Assembly (NCBI GenBank): GCA_013398295.1
Contig: VZSF01001212.1
Location: forward strand, 248,001 to 312,000
Length of the DNA stretch: 64,000 nt
Direction of reading: 5' to 3'
Origin: Chionis minor
Taxonomy: Eukaryota; Chordata; Aves; Charadriiformes; Chionididae
In this document: piece by piece, positions 50,401-60,700 of the stretch
Position numbering within the stretch: position 1 is the stretch's first letter
How the letters are laid out: each line of letters opens with the position of its first letter
Notes under the pieces: model-generated
Seen by the model: the letters and a program-made list of their open reading frames with translations, nothing else
Databases searched by the model: none
Told to the model about the DNA's origin: nothing
Program-made: the position numbers and the translations under genes

Positions 50401-52454
50401 TTGAAGCTGTATGTGGTGGCCACAATAAAGCATGGTGCAGAGAGCTCCGTGCTGCCCCTGACCTTTTCTAGCTGAAGGAATACAGCCAGTGTAATGGCAC
50501 AGCACAACCCAAGAGGCAGAGCTTACTAGCTTATATCCAGCATTGGATCCAGACATCTAGGGGGATTACTGTACTTCTGGACCCAGGCTAGCACCTCTGC
50601 ACAGCTTGCATTGTACGAGGCAGTCACACCAGCTCCACACAGGTCTTCAGCACCCAAAACCTTTATTTGACATTCACTACAGTCTTTTTCATTCCTTGTG
50701 TTTAACATGGGCTATGGAAACTACAAAGCCAGCATTGTTCACCTCCCAAAGAAGATTCCAATTCAACTTCTCATAAATAGGAGTACCTAGGAAAAACTTC
50801 TTGGGTCACTGAAAAGACAGAAAATGTTGATTCAACGGAGCAAAACCTGAGAGGTTGGCAGCAAACTTTGCCAGAGCAAAAAATTTAAACAGAAGATCCA
50901 AATAAAAGAGCAACGTTTTTATTACCACTTGTCCACTCAATGCCATATTGCTAAATCAAAGCACAAACCTCCCAATAACTTCACTGTTACAGCATCAAGG
51001 CATGGTATTAACACTCAGTGTCCCTTTTACAAACATTGCCTGTGAAAATTACTTCCCTGAACGATGGCATTATTTTGGGGGGCCGGTGTGGGGAGAGAGG
51101 AGTTGGAAAACTGTAGCACTTATTTTTTCATTTGCAAATCATCTATCACTGCAGCACAAAGTAAAATGAAAGTCTTCACATTCAACTTTCAATACAGAAA
51201 GTAACACTGTTACTGCAGAGGATTTTCATAAACTCATGATGTAATCCAGTTGAAAACTTCTACTTGTTTTCAGAAAGTGTCCTGTACCAAAAACGATAGC
51301 CTTTTCTGCAGATCCCTTTCACATTTTTTACCATGTTCTGTGTTACACTGCTTCATGCATTAAAATTACTGCAGACCAAAACTTAAAATGGACTATGGTG
51401 CGGCATTCACCTTTCACAAGTAAATACATCATGTACAGCTTTAATCAACTTTTGAAAGGGATGCAACGTAAAGTTAATGTAAGAAAGAAATCTAAAGATA
51501 AAGAAATAAAGAAATAAAACAAAGTACATAAAGACACAGTATGAAAGGAATTTATCAATGTAATTACAAATGCAGCAAAGCTGTCTGAAATTTGCGACTT
51601 TCTGCACAGAACATGGAAAAGGGACAAAGTTTTGCTCATCAGTTACTGCAATAATCTGTTTGGAATCGTATTTACTCAGCTAATTGAGTATTTTTGTCTG
51701 CTCAGAACAGCTACACTGCAGCTTACTCGTTGGATAGTAAAGAAAATTAGGTAAAAAAAAGTTAAGTGGATGTGACTGACAAATAACAAGATTATAAATA
51801 AAAAAGAAATAGCATTCTTTTATTTTTTTTCTGTAATGAGGAACTAAGCCTTTTAAAGCCCTTCAATAGTCCTTTTAATATAGCAGCAAATAATCCTGGA
51901 TATACTGTATGTCCAACCCAGGTTTTACTTCAGCTTTATCCTGTTTTCTTATTTCCAGTAACGCACCACCTTTGCGTTAGAGCCTCTCTGGAGCCAAGGC
52001 ACTTCACAACTACTCAGTGAAGTTAAAAAGCTATTGTAAAAGGCTTAAGAAGCTCTAACCCTCAATCTTGCATTGTGATTACCTCAGAATAATTACTTCT
52101 GGAGATAACTGATGAAGATGCTATTAGGCTAAGTCGAAACAGAGACCTGGCTAAGTGTTAATCAATTAGAGCTGAAAAGGGAGGAGAGGGGACAAAGATA
52201 TTACAGGACTATTGCTATTATTTATGGAGCAGTTGTGGAGAATTCAAATAATTTCTTATACTTACAATAGCTGTCGGAGTCGAAGCCAGCACACAGTAGA
52301 GCACAAGAGGTGAAATGAAGCTCTCGTCCTCTGTTCCAGGATACGGTTTCATCAAATTGCCGTCCTGACAGAAGAAACCTTGGATGTGCACCTGAAAAGT
52401 GTCGGTGCACTCGAAGTAGTAGGCGAGCAGAACAGTCCCAGCCATGATGACAAG
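17376..52454 (-). CDS. PLPPR1: Phospholipid phosphatase-related protein 1 (PRG-3), residues 22-325, partial at 5' end
   Basis: Six-pass plasma-membrane protein of the lipid phosphate phosphatase superfamily, neuron-enriched and known to promote filopodia and neurite growth without measurable phosphatase activity. Coding exons in transcript order are 52266-52454, 38252-38384, 28440-28690, 21490-21666, 19427-19558 and 17376-17408. Phases fit and all junctions are GT-AG on this strand. They give 304 residues; with the expected 21-residue first coding segment the length equals human PLPPR1 (325). The three catalytic motifs are degenerate: C1 has Gln146 and Ala153 in place of Lys and Arg, C2 reads S-K-H (198-200) instead of S-G-H, and C3 has Asn245-Arg246 and Asn252 where the active-site His should be. 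Asn163 sits in an N-glycosylation sequon (NYT) in an extracellular loop. The exon with the start codon was not found between 52455 and 64000 and probably lies beyond. The gene is convergent with MRPL50. Confidence 0.96.
17409..19426 (-). other. PLPPR1: Last PLPPR1 intron
   Basis: About 2.0 kb, free of CR1. The block around 18560-18860 is complex, AT-rich and low in CpG and may be conserved non-coding sequence; this is impression only. Confidence 0.8.
19427..19558 (-). CDS. PLPPR1: PLPPR1 exon encoding residues 272-315 (cytosolic tail)
   Basis: 132 bp, phase 0. The acceptor is preceded by an unusually long T-rich tract (complement of 19571-19613). It encodes [12 protein letters not shown] and the Pro-rich tail, ending ETLSAQ. 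The donor is the weaker GTACTG. If this intron is retained, translation stops two codons later (TAA at 19418-19420). Confidence 0.94.
19571..19613 (-). repeat. A-rich tract forming the extended polypyrimidine tract of a PLPPR1 acceptor
   Basis: The plus strand is almost pure A/C for about 40 bases. On the gene strand this becomes a T-rich tract 12 bases upstream of the acceptor at 19559-19560. Confidence 0.7.
19741..20040 (-). mobile_element. CR1 LINE 3' fragment, antisense to the window, sense to PLPPR1
   Basis: Starts ATAGAATCATAGAATGG, the complement of the CR1 octamer end, then AAGGGACCTTAAAGATC, and continues through CR1 3' UTR and ORF2-end text (GGGACACCTTCCACTAG, ACCTGTTCCAGTGCCTCACC). 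About 300 bp, 5' truncated, moderately diverged. Confidence 0.93.
21490..21666 (-). CDS. PLPPR1: PLPPR1 exon encoding residues 213-271 (C3 region)
   Basis: 177 bp, phase 0 at both ends, with acceptor TTTCAG and donor GTAAGT. It covers membrane segments 5 and 6 and the C3-like [12 protein letters not shown], in which the catalytic His position is Asn252. Confidence 0.97.
21667..28439 (-). other. PLPPR1: PLPPR1 intron, 6.8 kb
   Basis: No CR1 recognised anywhere in this intron. An alternating purine-pyrimidine AT-rich stretch lies at 25148-25200. ORFs such as 22988-23533 have no recognisable family. Otherwise unique non-coding DNA. Confidence 0.8.
25148..25200. repeat. Imperfect (TA/CA)n low-complexity stretch
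   Basis: Alternating purine-pyrimidine AT-rich sequence with runs of TATATA and GTGTGTAT; prone to length variation. Confidence 0.7.
28440..28690 (-). CDS. PLPPR1: PLPPR1 exon encoding residues 129-212 (C1 and C2 regions)
   Basis: 251 bp between acceptor GGCAG and donor GTGAGT. It covers membrane segment 3, the C1-like region (QVVTGNLAP), the extracellular Cys-rich loop with the NYT sequon, and the C2-like [10 protein letters not shown], where Lys199 replaces the catalytic-motif Gly. Confidence 0.97.
33884..33925. repeat. 21-bp tandem duplication
   Basis: Two head-to-tail units, 33884-33904 and 33905-33925, differ at two positions. Each contains TTTGCTGAA followed by a TAAAGCC core. Confidence 0.8.
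37316..37349. repeat. (CATCC/CCCAT)n microsatellite
   Basis: About seven pentamer units of CATCC type with one or two interruptions. Confidence 0.85.
38252..38384 (-). CDS. PLPPR1: PLPPR1 exon encoding residues 85-128
   Basis: 133 bp between acceptor GGCAG and donor GTAAGC. It starts [10 protein letters not shown] (rest of membrane segment 2) and continues with the cytosolic loop containing [16 protein letters not shown]. It ends one base into the Gly129 codon. Confidence 0.96.
38684..39305 (-). mobile_element. CR1 LINE fragment, antisense
   Basis: About 620 bp of CR1 3' region in antisense. It begins GATCACAGAATCCCAGAATG and passes through CTCTGGAGATCATCTAGTCC, the 3' UTR and the end of ORF2 (complement encodes stretches such as [15 protein letters not shown] and [10 protein letters not shown]). 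Frames are broken, so it is inactive. Confidence 0.95.
43371..43406. repeat. (GCAC/ATGC)n - (ACTC)n compound simple repeat
   Basis: GCACGCACGCATGCACGCAT is followed by ACTCACTCACTCAC-type units. Confidence 0.8.
44459..45165 (-). mobile_element. Older CR1 LINE copy, split by a younger CR1
   Basis: The left part (44459-44563) is a diverged CR1 3' end (ATCACACAGTGATTCACAGA, then CTCCAGCCCAACCCCTGCTC). The right part (about 44957-45165) resumes CR1 3' UTR text (AGTTTCAGTGTTTGACTACT, GAAGAGTCTGTCTCCATCTT). The two parts are interrupted by 393 bases of a different, better preserved CR1. Confidence 0.8.
44564..44956 (-). mobile_element. Younger CR1 LINE insertion nested in an older CR1
   Basis: Starts AATCATAGAATGGTTTAGGT and ends within CR1 ORF2-end text (CTTATCTTCTCCAGGCTGAA). 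It is flanked by the direct repeat GTGACAG at 44557-44563 and 44957-44963, a plausible target-site duplication. Confidence 0.88.
47620..47695 (-). mobile_element. Short CR1 LINE 3' end, antisense
   Basis: Begins ATCATAGAATCACAGAATCA, followed by TTGGGAGGGACACTTAAGAT; the similarity fades after about 75 bases. Confidence 0.8.
49639..49702. repeat. 32-bp tandem duplication, imperfect
   Basis: Units 49639-49670 and 49671-49702 both begin GTCAGTGATTATT and diverge at several positions. Confidence 0.75.
52266..52454 (-). CDS. PLPPR1: PLPPR1 exon encoding residues 22-84
   Basis: 189 bp, phase 0 at both ends, with acceptor TTTTCAG before 52454 and donor GTAAGT after 52266. It encodes the first membrane segment ([14 protein letters not shown]), the first extracellular loop ([13 protein letters not shown]) and the start of the second membrane segment. 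Confidence 0.96.
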
Positions 52455-52498
52455 CTGAAAATACAGCATGGTCACACACAGACGTTAGTTGCTTGCTG

Positions 52499-52520
52499 CT
52501 TTTTTTTTTTTTTTTTTTTN
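52499..52520. other. T homopolymer ending in an unresolved base
   Basis: A run of T ends in N at 52520, a likely assembly uncertainty in a homopolymer. Confidence 0.9.
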
Positions 52521-53848
52521 ACAACAGATGCAGCTATGCCTCAAAGCCACTCGAGTCCTGCGGACCATCATCCCTTTATCGTCACCCCGCCAGCCCTTGC
52601 AGTAACGGTGTGCCAGCCTGTGTGTTTCTGCGCGTCCGCTCGGGAACATCTGTTACATAAACCTTTTGGCAAACCACACGAACGAACGTCTCGCAGAGGA
52701 GCGGGTCCGTAACACAGCTTGTGGAGGGACGGGAGCTGTGACAGCTACTTTATCAAAGGGCATGTGAGTGTTGATGGCAGCAGTGATCAATGACAGCCCG
52801 CTGGACAAGGGGCAGCGCCGCGGGAGCCAACAGCGACACGCTAAAACCTGTGCACAGCGGTGGGGCACTGGAAAGGATTATTACAAAGGATAAAGGAAGC
52901 CAAAGCCAAAATGCTTCCTCGCTGCAGCTGTAAACCCATGCTGGGGAACGTGCACCCTGTGCTAATCCAGGGGAGCCCTCTGTGTCCCAGGTGGAGGCTC
53001 ATCCATCCAGAGGGAAATCTGCCTCCCGCCACTCACCTTTCCTTGGAGCCGCTGCTTAGGAGTAAAGCTTGAGAAGTCTACTCAGAAATCCTGACTCCCT
53101 GGACAACAGGTTGAGGTGACTGCACACTGCCCGGCTTCCCCACTCCACCACAAATCCATTTCCGAAAGACTCCGGCTTGAGTCTGGATCTTCATCTTCCC
53201 ACATATAAACTGCAAGGAGCCTTTCTTGTCTCTTTTTTGGTAGTTTATTGCTGGCTAAAGGGGTTGGTCAGAAAACCTCTCAGCTGTCAACTTTTTTTCT
53301 GTATATCCACAGTTACTGCGCCTGAGCTATTGTCACTGTCTGCGTCAGCTTCCCACGCTGCTTCAAACAGCACATCTCAGAAGGGTCCCAGGTCGTCACT
53401 AATCTTACCTCACGAAATTAAGTGGATACACCAATTCATCATTCTTGTTCCCTCTGTGCCAGACAGCAAAGGAAATCTCGTGTCACATTGATTTGGAAAT
53501 TACGACAGTTACAGGATCTGATTCAGAATCCTCTTCATAGATACTAGTGCCTCCTGCCACTATTACAAGGGTTGTCATATATACAAGTGTTCTTGCGACA
53601 CCACAGAAAATAGTAATAAAGAAAGTGAAATAACAAACTCTGAAGTGGCTTGTTTTTATATTTTGCGTCCAAGATTTCTGCATAAAAAAGAGACACAAAG
53701 CTATCCATGCGTTCCCTTGGCCTAAGCTTACACGTATGCTCTGACACACAAGACAGCCATTAAGGTCATCATATATTTGAGTGGCTGTTGGACTAAACTT
53801 AGAAAGAAAGCATGACATAAGAGCAATCCCTGATGAAAGTAGAAGATC

Positions 53849-53995
53849 ACAGAATCACAGGGTGGTTGAAGTGGGAAGGGACCTCTGGAGGTCACCCAGT
53901 CCACTCCCCCTGCTCAAGCAGGGACAGCTTTAGCCAGTTGCTCAGGACCATGGCTAGACAGCTTTTGAATATCTCAAAGGATGGAGACTAGAAAC
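53849..53995 (-). mobile_element. CR1 LINE 3' end, antisense
   Basis: Begins GATCACAGAATCACAGGGTG, then AGGGACCTCTGGAGGTCACC and CCCCCTGCTCAAGCAGGGAC, and ends at GGATGGAGACTAGAAAC. About 150 bp, 5' truncated. Confidence 0.92.
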
Positions 53996-55274
53996 TGTAA
54001 GATAGACTTAATCAGGGTAAAGTCAAGCCAAAGTTGAGACATTCTGCCCCCTCCCCCATTTTTTACCTTCAAAATTAACAATATAATTCTATAGCCGGAT
54101 TCTGAAAACCACAGATTAATTCCACTCCTAGAAAATACAGCCTGGATTGTTTAATGTTTTTAGCTCAACCAGTTAGCTCTCTGGATTCAAACATCAACTT
54201 CCACCGATGACAGAATTATGTTATGAAGTGAAATTTACATAGACAAAGCACAGAGCCCCTTTTTAGAAGCTAAAGCAAGTAGGAATTTACATAGTTATTT
54301 CCCCAAAAGATGCATATTCTGTCTTTCTCCCACCCTGATTTACAGCACGAATGTCATACATAAACATTAAATGTTAATCAAGCATTTGTTTTCTGAAGAT
54401 TTTGGCTTCCTTCTGACCATTCAGTAAATTTAAGATCCAGAACTTTGTAATTTACCACCCCACAATGAACTGCAGATAAGCTAACTCTATACGGTCAGTG
54501 CAGGGTAGTTCTCTCTGTTGCTCCTTCCCGCTCACACTTCTCCAATGTCCTGCGGTGTCCGTTGGAGACAGCTGAAACTGGCTGGAAACTCAAAGGATTT
54601 AATCTATGTATTTTTTCCTGTGTAATATCTACCTCTAAAGGTGTGTGAACAAATGAATTCTTTCATGTGATTTTATTTGGATCATATAATAATAGCTTTA
54701 GATGGAACTGCTAGCGTATTCAATTTCTTAAACGTGTAGCTGAAAAACTACTTACTTTTTCAACTTTCGTTGTTTATCCTGGTATTTTCAAGACCTCATA
54801 CCTGTCCAAAAAGATCTTTTTTTTTCCCTTTTTTTTAACAAATGTGAAACAAGATGCTGTTATTTGTGTATTCCCCGAAGACCTCTACAGTATCCTGGAT
54901 CAGTTAGTGGGATTCGCTATAAACAAACACAGTCCTGTAACTAAGGATTTAGAAGACCTGGATTTAACTCCGTGAGCAGCTATACATTTCCTGATCAACC
55001 TCGGGCCATCCAGTTTTATAAATTAACATCAGAGGATTGCACTATCACTACTCTACCTGACATGCCCACATAAACACGTTCAACATTACAGTATGCCTGG
55101 ATATAGAGGTATTTAAGCCCCCATATGCCCAGGGCTGTCAGAAGCCATCTGACCACCCTTCCTATTCCAAACACACACCCAGACATACTTTAGGTTGCCG
55201 CAGGCTTCATTCACAGGGGAGAGAACAGGAGATGGTACAATAGAGACAGTTGAGGTTTCCCCTGTTACTGGGAA

Positions 55275-55308
55275 AGGGAGAAAGCAGGTACAGGGAGAAA
55301 GCAGGTAC
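55275..55308. repeat. 17-bp perfect tandem duplication
   Basis: AGGGAGAAAGCAGGTAC occurs twice head to tail (55275-55291 and 55292-55308). Confidence 0.9.
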
Positions 55309-55773
55309 TGAAATTTTAACCTTCTTGGGTGTCAGATGAAAAAAAAATACTTTTCAAAACATAAGGTTTTTTGATATGGGAGGAAAACTTCACTCATCCC
55401 AAATGTGCTCTCTGGCCAGTGGGTACACAACTAACTTTCACCTTCCCAGTGCGAAATGCTACCTCAGTGCTTCATGAAAACCCCTCCTGCATATAAAACA
55501 CAGCTCTAGTCTGACTTATGTCAGTACTGACCTACACCACCAGAGATACCTCAATAAAAAATCCAATCCTGATCACACTTCAGTTTCTGTGCTTTGTTCT
55601 TTTGAGAAAGAAAAAACATCTTATCTGCAAAACGAGATCTGAACTGTAAAAACATCAGGTTCCTGTAGATGATGCCCACCATCTCAGGGGAATGGCAACA
55701 GCAGACATCAGAAATTAGACCTCCAGCTGAACAGACCCTACCACAGTCCCATGATGACAAGGGATGGTGTCAG

Positions 55774-55861
55774 TCCTCTCCCTCTCCCTTTCCTTTTTTC
55801 CTTTCCTTTCCCCTTCCTTTTTTCCTTTCCCTTTCCCTTTTTCCTTTCCTCTTTCCCTTCC
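55774..55861. repeat. Uninterrupted pyrimidine tract
   Basis: About 88 bases of only C and T on the plus strand, built from CCTTTCC and CTTTTTTCC-like units, lying shortly upstream of a CR1 5' end. Confidence 0.9.
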
Positions 55862-55939
55862 ACTTTGTGACTATTTCATATTCATTGTGGCGTGATCTTT
55901 GGTTGTTTGTGTACGGCCAAAGCATAGCAAAAGCTGGCA

Positions 55940-57378
55940 GAAGTCATTGCTGGGGCATGCTGCATCATCTTTGAAAGGTCCTGGAGAACAGGCAAGCTGC
56001 CTGAGGACTGGAGGAAAGCCAATGTCACTCCAGTCTTCAAAAAGGGCAAGAAGGAATACCCAGGAAACTACAGGCCAGTCAGCCTCACCTCCATCCCTGG
56101 AAAGGTGATAGAGCAGCTCATTCTGGGTTTCATCTCCAAGTATCTGGAGGAAAAGAAGGTTATCAGAAATCAACAATATGCATTCACCAAGATGAAGTCA
56201 TGTCTGACTAACCTGATAGCCTTCTTCGATGGCATGACTGGATGGATACACGAGGGGAAGGCAGTGGCTGTTGTCTGCCTTGACTTCAGCAGAACTTTTG
56301 ACACTGTCTCCCACAGCATCCTCATAGGCAAGCTTAGGAAGTGTGGGTTGGATGAATGGACAGTGGGGTGGACTGAAAACTGTCTGGCAGGTAGAGCTCA
56401 GAGGGCTGTGATCAGTGGGGCAGAGTCTAGTTGGAGGCCTGTGACTGGTGGTGTTCCCCAGGGGTCAGTGCTGGGTCCAGTCCAGTTCAATGACCAGGAT
56501 GAAGGGATGGAGTGTACCATCAGCAACTCTGCTGATGACACAAAACTGGGAGGAGTGGCTGACACACCAGAAGGCCAAGCTGCCATTCAGCGTGACCTGG
56601 ACAGGCTGGAGATTTGGGCACAGGGAAACCTAATGAAGTTCAACAAAGGTGTAGGGTCCTGCACCTGGGGAGGAATAACCCCATGCACCAGTATAGGTCA
56701 GAGGCTGACCTGCTGGAAAGCAGCTCTGCAGAGAGGGACCTGGGAGTCCTGGTGGACAACAGGATGCCCGTGAGCCAGCAATGTGCCCTGGTGGCCAAGA
56801 AGGCCAATGGCATCCTGGGGTGCATCAAGAGGAGTGTGGCCAGCAGGTGGAGGGAGGTCATCCTCACCCTCTGCTCTGCCCTGGTGAGGCCACATCTGGA
56901 GTGCTGTGTCCGGTTCCGGGCTCCCCAGTTCAAGGAGGACAGGGAACTGCTGGAGAGGGTGCAGCGAAGGGCCACAAAGATGATTAGGGGGCTGGAACAC
57001 CTTTCTTATGAGGAAAGGCTGAGGGAGTTGGGTCTTTTTAGTCTGGAGAAGACTGAAGGGGGAATCTTATCAATGTTTATAAATACTTAGGGGAGGGGCC
57101 AGTCTTTTTTTAGTGGCATCCGGTGACTGGACAAGAGGTGACGGGTACAAACTTGAATATAGGAAGTTCCACCTGAACATGAGGAGGAACTTCTTTGAGG
57201 GTGGCAGAGCACTGGCACAGGCTGCCCAGAGAGGTGGTGGAGTCTCTGACTCTGGAGATATTCAAAACTCACCTGGATGCCACCCTGTGCAACCTGCTGT
57301 AGGTGGACCTGCTCTGGCAGGGGGGTTGGACTAGATGATCAGTAGAGGCCTCTTCCAACCCCAGTGATTCTATGATTG
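55940..57378 (+). mobile_element. CR1 LINE, 1.4 kb, 5' truncated in the reverse-transcriptase region
   Basis: Sense copy running from within the ORF2 reverse transcriptase to the 3' end (GGGGGTTGGACTAGATGATC, then GATTCTATGATTG). It is the longest repeat in the window. A polymerase-like frame (about 56105-56650) shows [23 protein letters not shown] and ADDTKLGG. It is shifted near 56645 into the frame that continues to 57090, and further breaks follow. It is not active. The left boundary is approximate. Confidence 0.95.
56105..56773 (+). pseudogene. CR1 ORF2 reverse-transcriptase remnant
   Basis: A 222-codon open frame in the CR1 copy. Catalytic-region blocks are visible: block A around [11 protein letters not shown], block [11 protein letters not shown] and block C with ADD at 56531-56539. 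Relative to typical CR1 proteins it lacks about four residues between blocks B and C (in-frame loss near 56485-56495) and has Ser where an aromatic residue precedes ADD. About 43 C-terminal residues are out of frame after a shift near 56645. The upstream ORF2 endonuclease is missing by truncation. Non-functional. Confidence 0.85.
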
Positions 57379-57379
57379 T

Positions 57380-57790
57380 AACTTCTTGGTGCTGGTAATT
57401 TGTGACTGAGGAATGATTTGGCATGGAGGACGAGAAGGCGCAACTGCAAGAAGGGTCAAACTGCCTGGAAACAAGGATGCCAGAGACAGAAGGGCTCCCT
57501 GCAAGTTGATGAGATAAGAAACAGCTGTAGCATTGTCTTGTGGCCATCCTGGAACGGGAACATCCAGGGGCCAGAGTTCATGGCCCCCTGTGGGCAGCAG
57601 AGCTGGGCCAGGGGATAGACCCATGGCCAGGCTGAAATGCCCGATACAACTGCTCTTGGGATTGGTGCTGGGGCAAGTGTACATAAGGCACTGGCTTCTG
57701 AGGCACCTCTGCAGTCTCCTTGTGGAACCGCTTATCCCAGCAGGACTCTGCCCAATCATTGTTCATTATTTTTTTATTCATATTTAAGCA
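57380..57790. other. Unclassified moderately GC-rich block next to CR1
   Basis: A roughly 400-base block, richer in G and C than the surrounding intron, begins directly at the CR1 3' end and stops at an AT-rich stretch near 57770. It has a TACATAAGGC string (57679-57688) that could be a TATA-like element. It might be a degraded LTR or other repeat; no diagnostic motif settles it. Confidence 0.25.
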
Positions 57791-60700
57791 CAAACGTGTG
57801 TTTAATTTCCCTGGACAGGTACCATAAAAATTCCCTAACATTTGTTTTGATTTAGGGGTCAGAGACGCCTTAATCAACTGCAGTCCCCTAACCTTTTTCA
57901 ATTTCTAAAGCCAGGACCTAAAATGACAAACGCACAAACCCCTGACTTTTGTAGCTGTGGTCAGTTTGTAGCAGGTAACAACTTTGCCTTTTCTCCCTAT
58001 TTTTATCCCAAGTTTACAGTCACTGAAGGAAGTAATGAGGAAGAGCAGGTAGGCTGACTTAAGATAAAGATACAAACCATCCAGTTACATAATTCAGAAA
58101 ACACAATGCAGTTTAACACTGACATTTTGCAGGGCCTATTTATTAATCCTTATCAACTCATTTCCTTGAGCCAAGTTGGGAAAAATTAAAAACACTCAAT
58201 AATTCACTGTAGAAAAGCAGCCAATGAATAGAAGTGTCTAAGGTTCTTAATGGCCTCCATTACCACAGTATTTAACCATGTCATAATCCTTAATATTTAT
58301 CATCACTACGCCACTGTAAGATAAGAAAATGCTCTTATCACCATTTTACAGAGAGGGGACAAAAGCAGAGGAGATAAAACGTCTGCCCTCAGGTCAGAGT
58401 AGAGCCTGTGGCACAGCCAGGATTTACCTTTCTTCTGGACAAGATTTTTCTGGATTAGTCAATAATCTGCACATGAAAAAGCTCAATGATACATGCTTAG
58501 GTCCTGATTCTGCAGAAGCTCATTCATGATAGTGTTAAGGAAACACATTATGGGTCTGATTTAGCCCCATCTAAAAACTCCTGCTTGATTTTTGATCAAG
58601 CTTGACAAGCTGGGCTCAAACAATTGACATGTTTTTTCCTCAAAGCCAGCTATTTAAATAGATTAATTCTGTAGTACTTACCACCTGTCCCTCGCCACAC
58701 AAATTCTGCATGGCTCTCCAAGCCCACACCGATTCTGTCCCTGCAGACCTTACTATCACTGCACACCCTTGCACCTCTTTCAGTTGTGGGAGTTCTCTGC
58801 AACCAAAAAACCCCTTTCTTAAATGTCCAAGAAATATGAAACAAGTCTTGCAATCTTCTTTGGGCAGCTGGTAACTGTTTGGTGCAGGTGCTAATCAGGC
58901 AGTAGTGTAAGATTGTGTCCCAAGTATAAAGAATGAGAATCTTCGAAGTAAACAGTACAATTCAGTTGCACTAATCCCAGGGCTACTGGGATATATTCAG
59001 AAATCCTCCCCTTCACCTTAATGCTCTGAGAGAGGAACTCAAGAGACCTCTACACATCCAAAACTAAACCACTACAACACCAGACAGTGGCACCAAAGTC
59101 ATAGATTTCATACTCCCTCTTCATTCACTGCAAAGAACTTCCAGTTCCCTTAACAACAATCAGAAGATCCTTCTTGTTTTTGTTTTTTTTTTTCCTACTG
59201 TTACCCATGGAAAAGAGGCCCCTGTTTTACAAACGAGAAAGCAAGAGGCCAACTCCATGTGGGAAAGGGATGAAAAGCTGTAAAAGGCAGATTTTAATGT
59301 TAAAACACAGTAGACACAGTGGGAAGCAGAGCTTCTTGATCAGCCTGTTCTGAAGACTCCCCAGAGTTCTTCATGGAAGAGCAGGAAATTGAGGGAGAAA
59401 GGGAAGAGGCTGTAGAAATTTCGGGTGTACTCTCTAGCCATACAGTCTCTACGTCCTGTAAGACAGGCATACAGCCACTGCAAAAATCTCCTTTTGTTGT
59501 GTATTTTGTCACTCACATAAATCATAATGCAAATCCATATGAATGAACTTGAAAACGCCCAAGCACTGCTGGTATTTACACATAAACAGGTAAATTCTTT
59601 CAGTTTATCAGCCTGCCCACATGCCACTGATAATATATCTTACAAAGCCTTTAATGTGCATGACTGATAATTGGAAAGTTGTTCTTGCACGCAAATGACA
59701 ACATAAAAGACTACATTTTTGTTCCTTCTGAAAGAAACCAGGACACTATTTTGCATGAGGTGTTTTTAGCGCATAGTCAATGATATTGATGGGCAATCTA
59801 CCTATTGATACCCTTGCTCAGTTTATTTGTTTCCAGCAAGCTTCAGTGAGTTTCAGTTCTTGAACTTGGGGAAGAACTTAATGAACTGAAATGGTCACAA
59901 TTTCATGAGCAGAGTGCCACAAGCCTGCATGAGTGTTTTCAACTCTCAACACACATGCTGTGGCTCACAGTTCCACCCATTTTAATCAGACTTCTACCTC
60001 CCTTTCTGAATAAACTCTACTGACCAATGGTTACGCAAAGCCTGAAAAATTTTGGTGTGCTTTTTTGAGCTAGGTGATGTGAGCATGACTCTTGGAACAG
60101 ACACACTGGAGCATCCAACAGTCACAGCATATATGTGTCACCATACCAGACACGTGAGCTACATACAGGACTCCCAAGTTACTACTGGAAGGAATTGTTA
60201 AGAGTGTCTGCTCTCCATCAGATAATACCATAAATATTTAACTGTGCATCCCAGACTGTTTTGCCCAGGGATGGGTCCAGGTCTTTCTCTGTGAAGGAAG
60301 CCAGGCTGTTTTCCCTTGGAGACAGAAGCTCTAGTCTTGCTGCTGCAGCAGAAGGATGTTAGAAGCACAGCAAATGGGAAGAAATTACATGGATTGTTAA
60401 AGTTCCCAAACCACTTTTATGTTTCTAAAAGCAGATCAAGCTACTATCCAAAAACTACTGAGGCTGTTTCCTGAACTATCCTGACCAGGACGAGGCCTCA
60501 GAAACTCATGCTGGTTCAGGGCTCAAGAATTTTTTTGTAAGTGTTGTCTATTTATTTGTGGCCAAATGATATCCATTTACTTAAATCATCCTTCACCTGA
60601 TACAGATTTCTTACCTCTAGTGTTTGTACCTCACAAAAACAGATAAAGAAAAAGTCTCATTAGTTATAGTTTGTTTTCTTAAATAATCAAACTTCCTTCA

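Larger units (their letters stand above)
38385..52265 (-). other. PLPPR1: PLPPR1 intron, 13.9 kb
   Basis: Holds CR1 copies at 38684-39305, 44459-45165 (nested pair) and 47620-47695, A-runs at 40256-40270 and 48344-48368, a simple repeat at 43371-43406 and a 32-bp tandem duplication at 49639-49702. No gene recognised. Blocks near 40440-40870 and 47010-47470 look like possible conserved enhancers. Confidence 0.8.

Noticed and set aside
53740..53760. Minus-strand ATGGCTGTC considered as the PLPPR1 start exon (Met-Ala-Val)
   Set aside because: The following codons do not continue the PLPPR1 N-terminus and no donor in the right phase follows.
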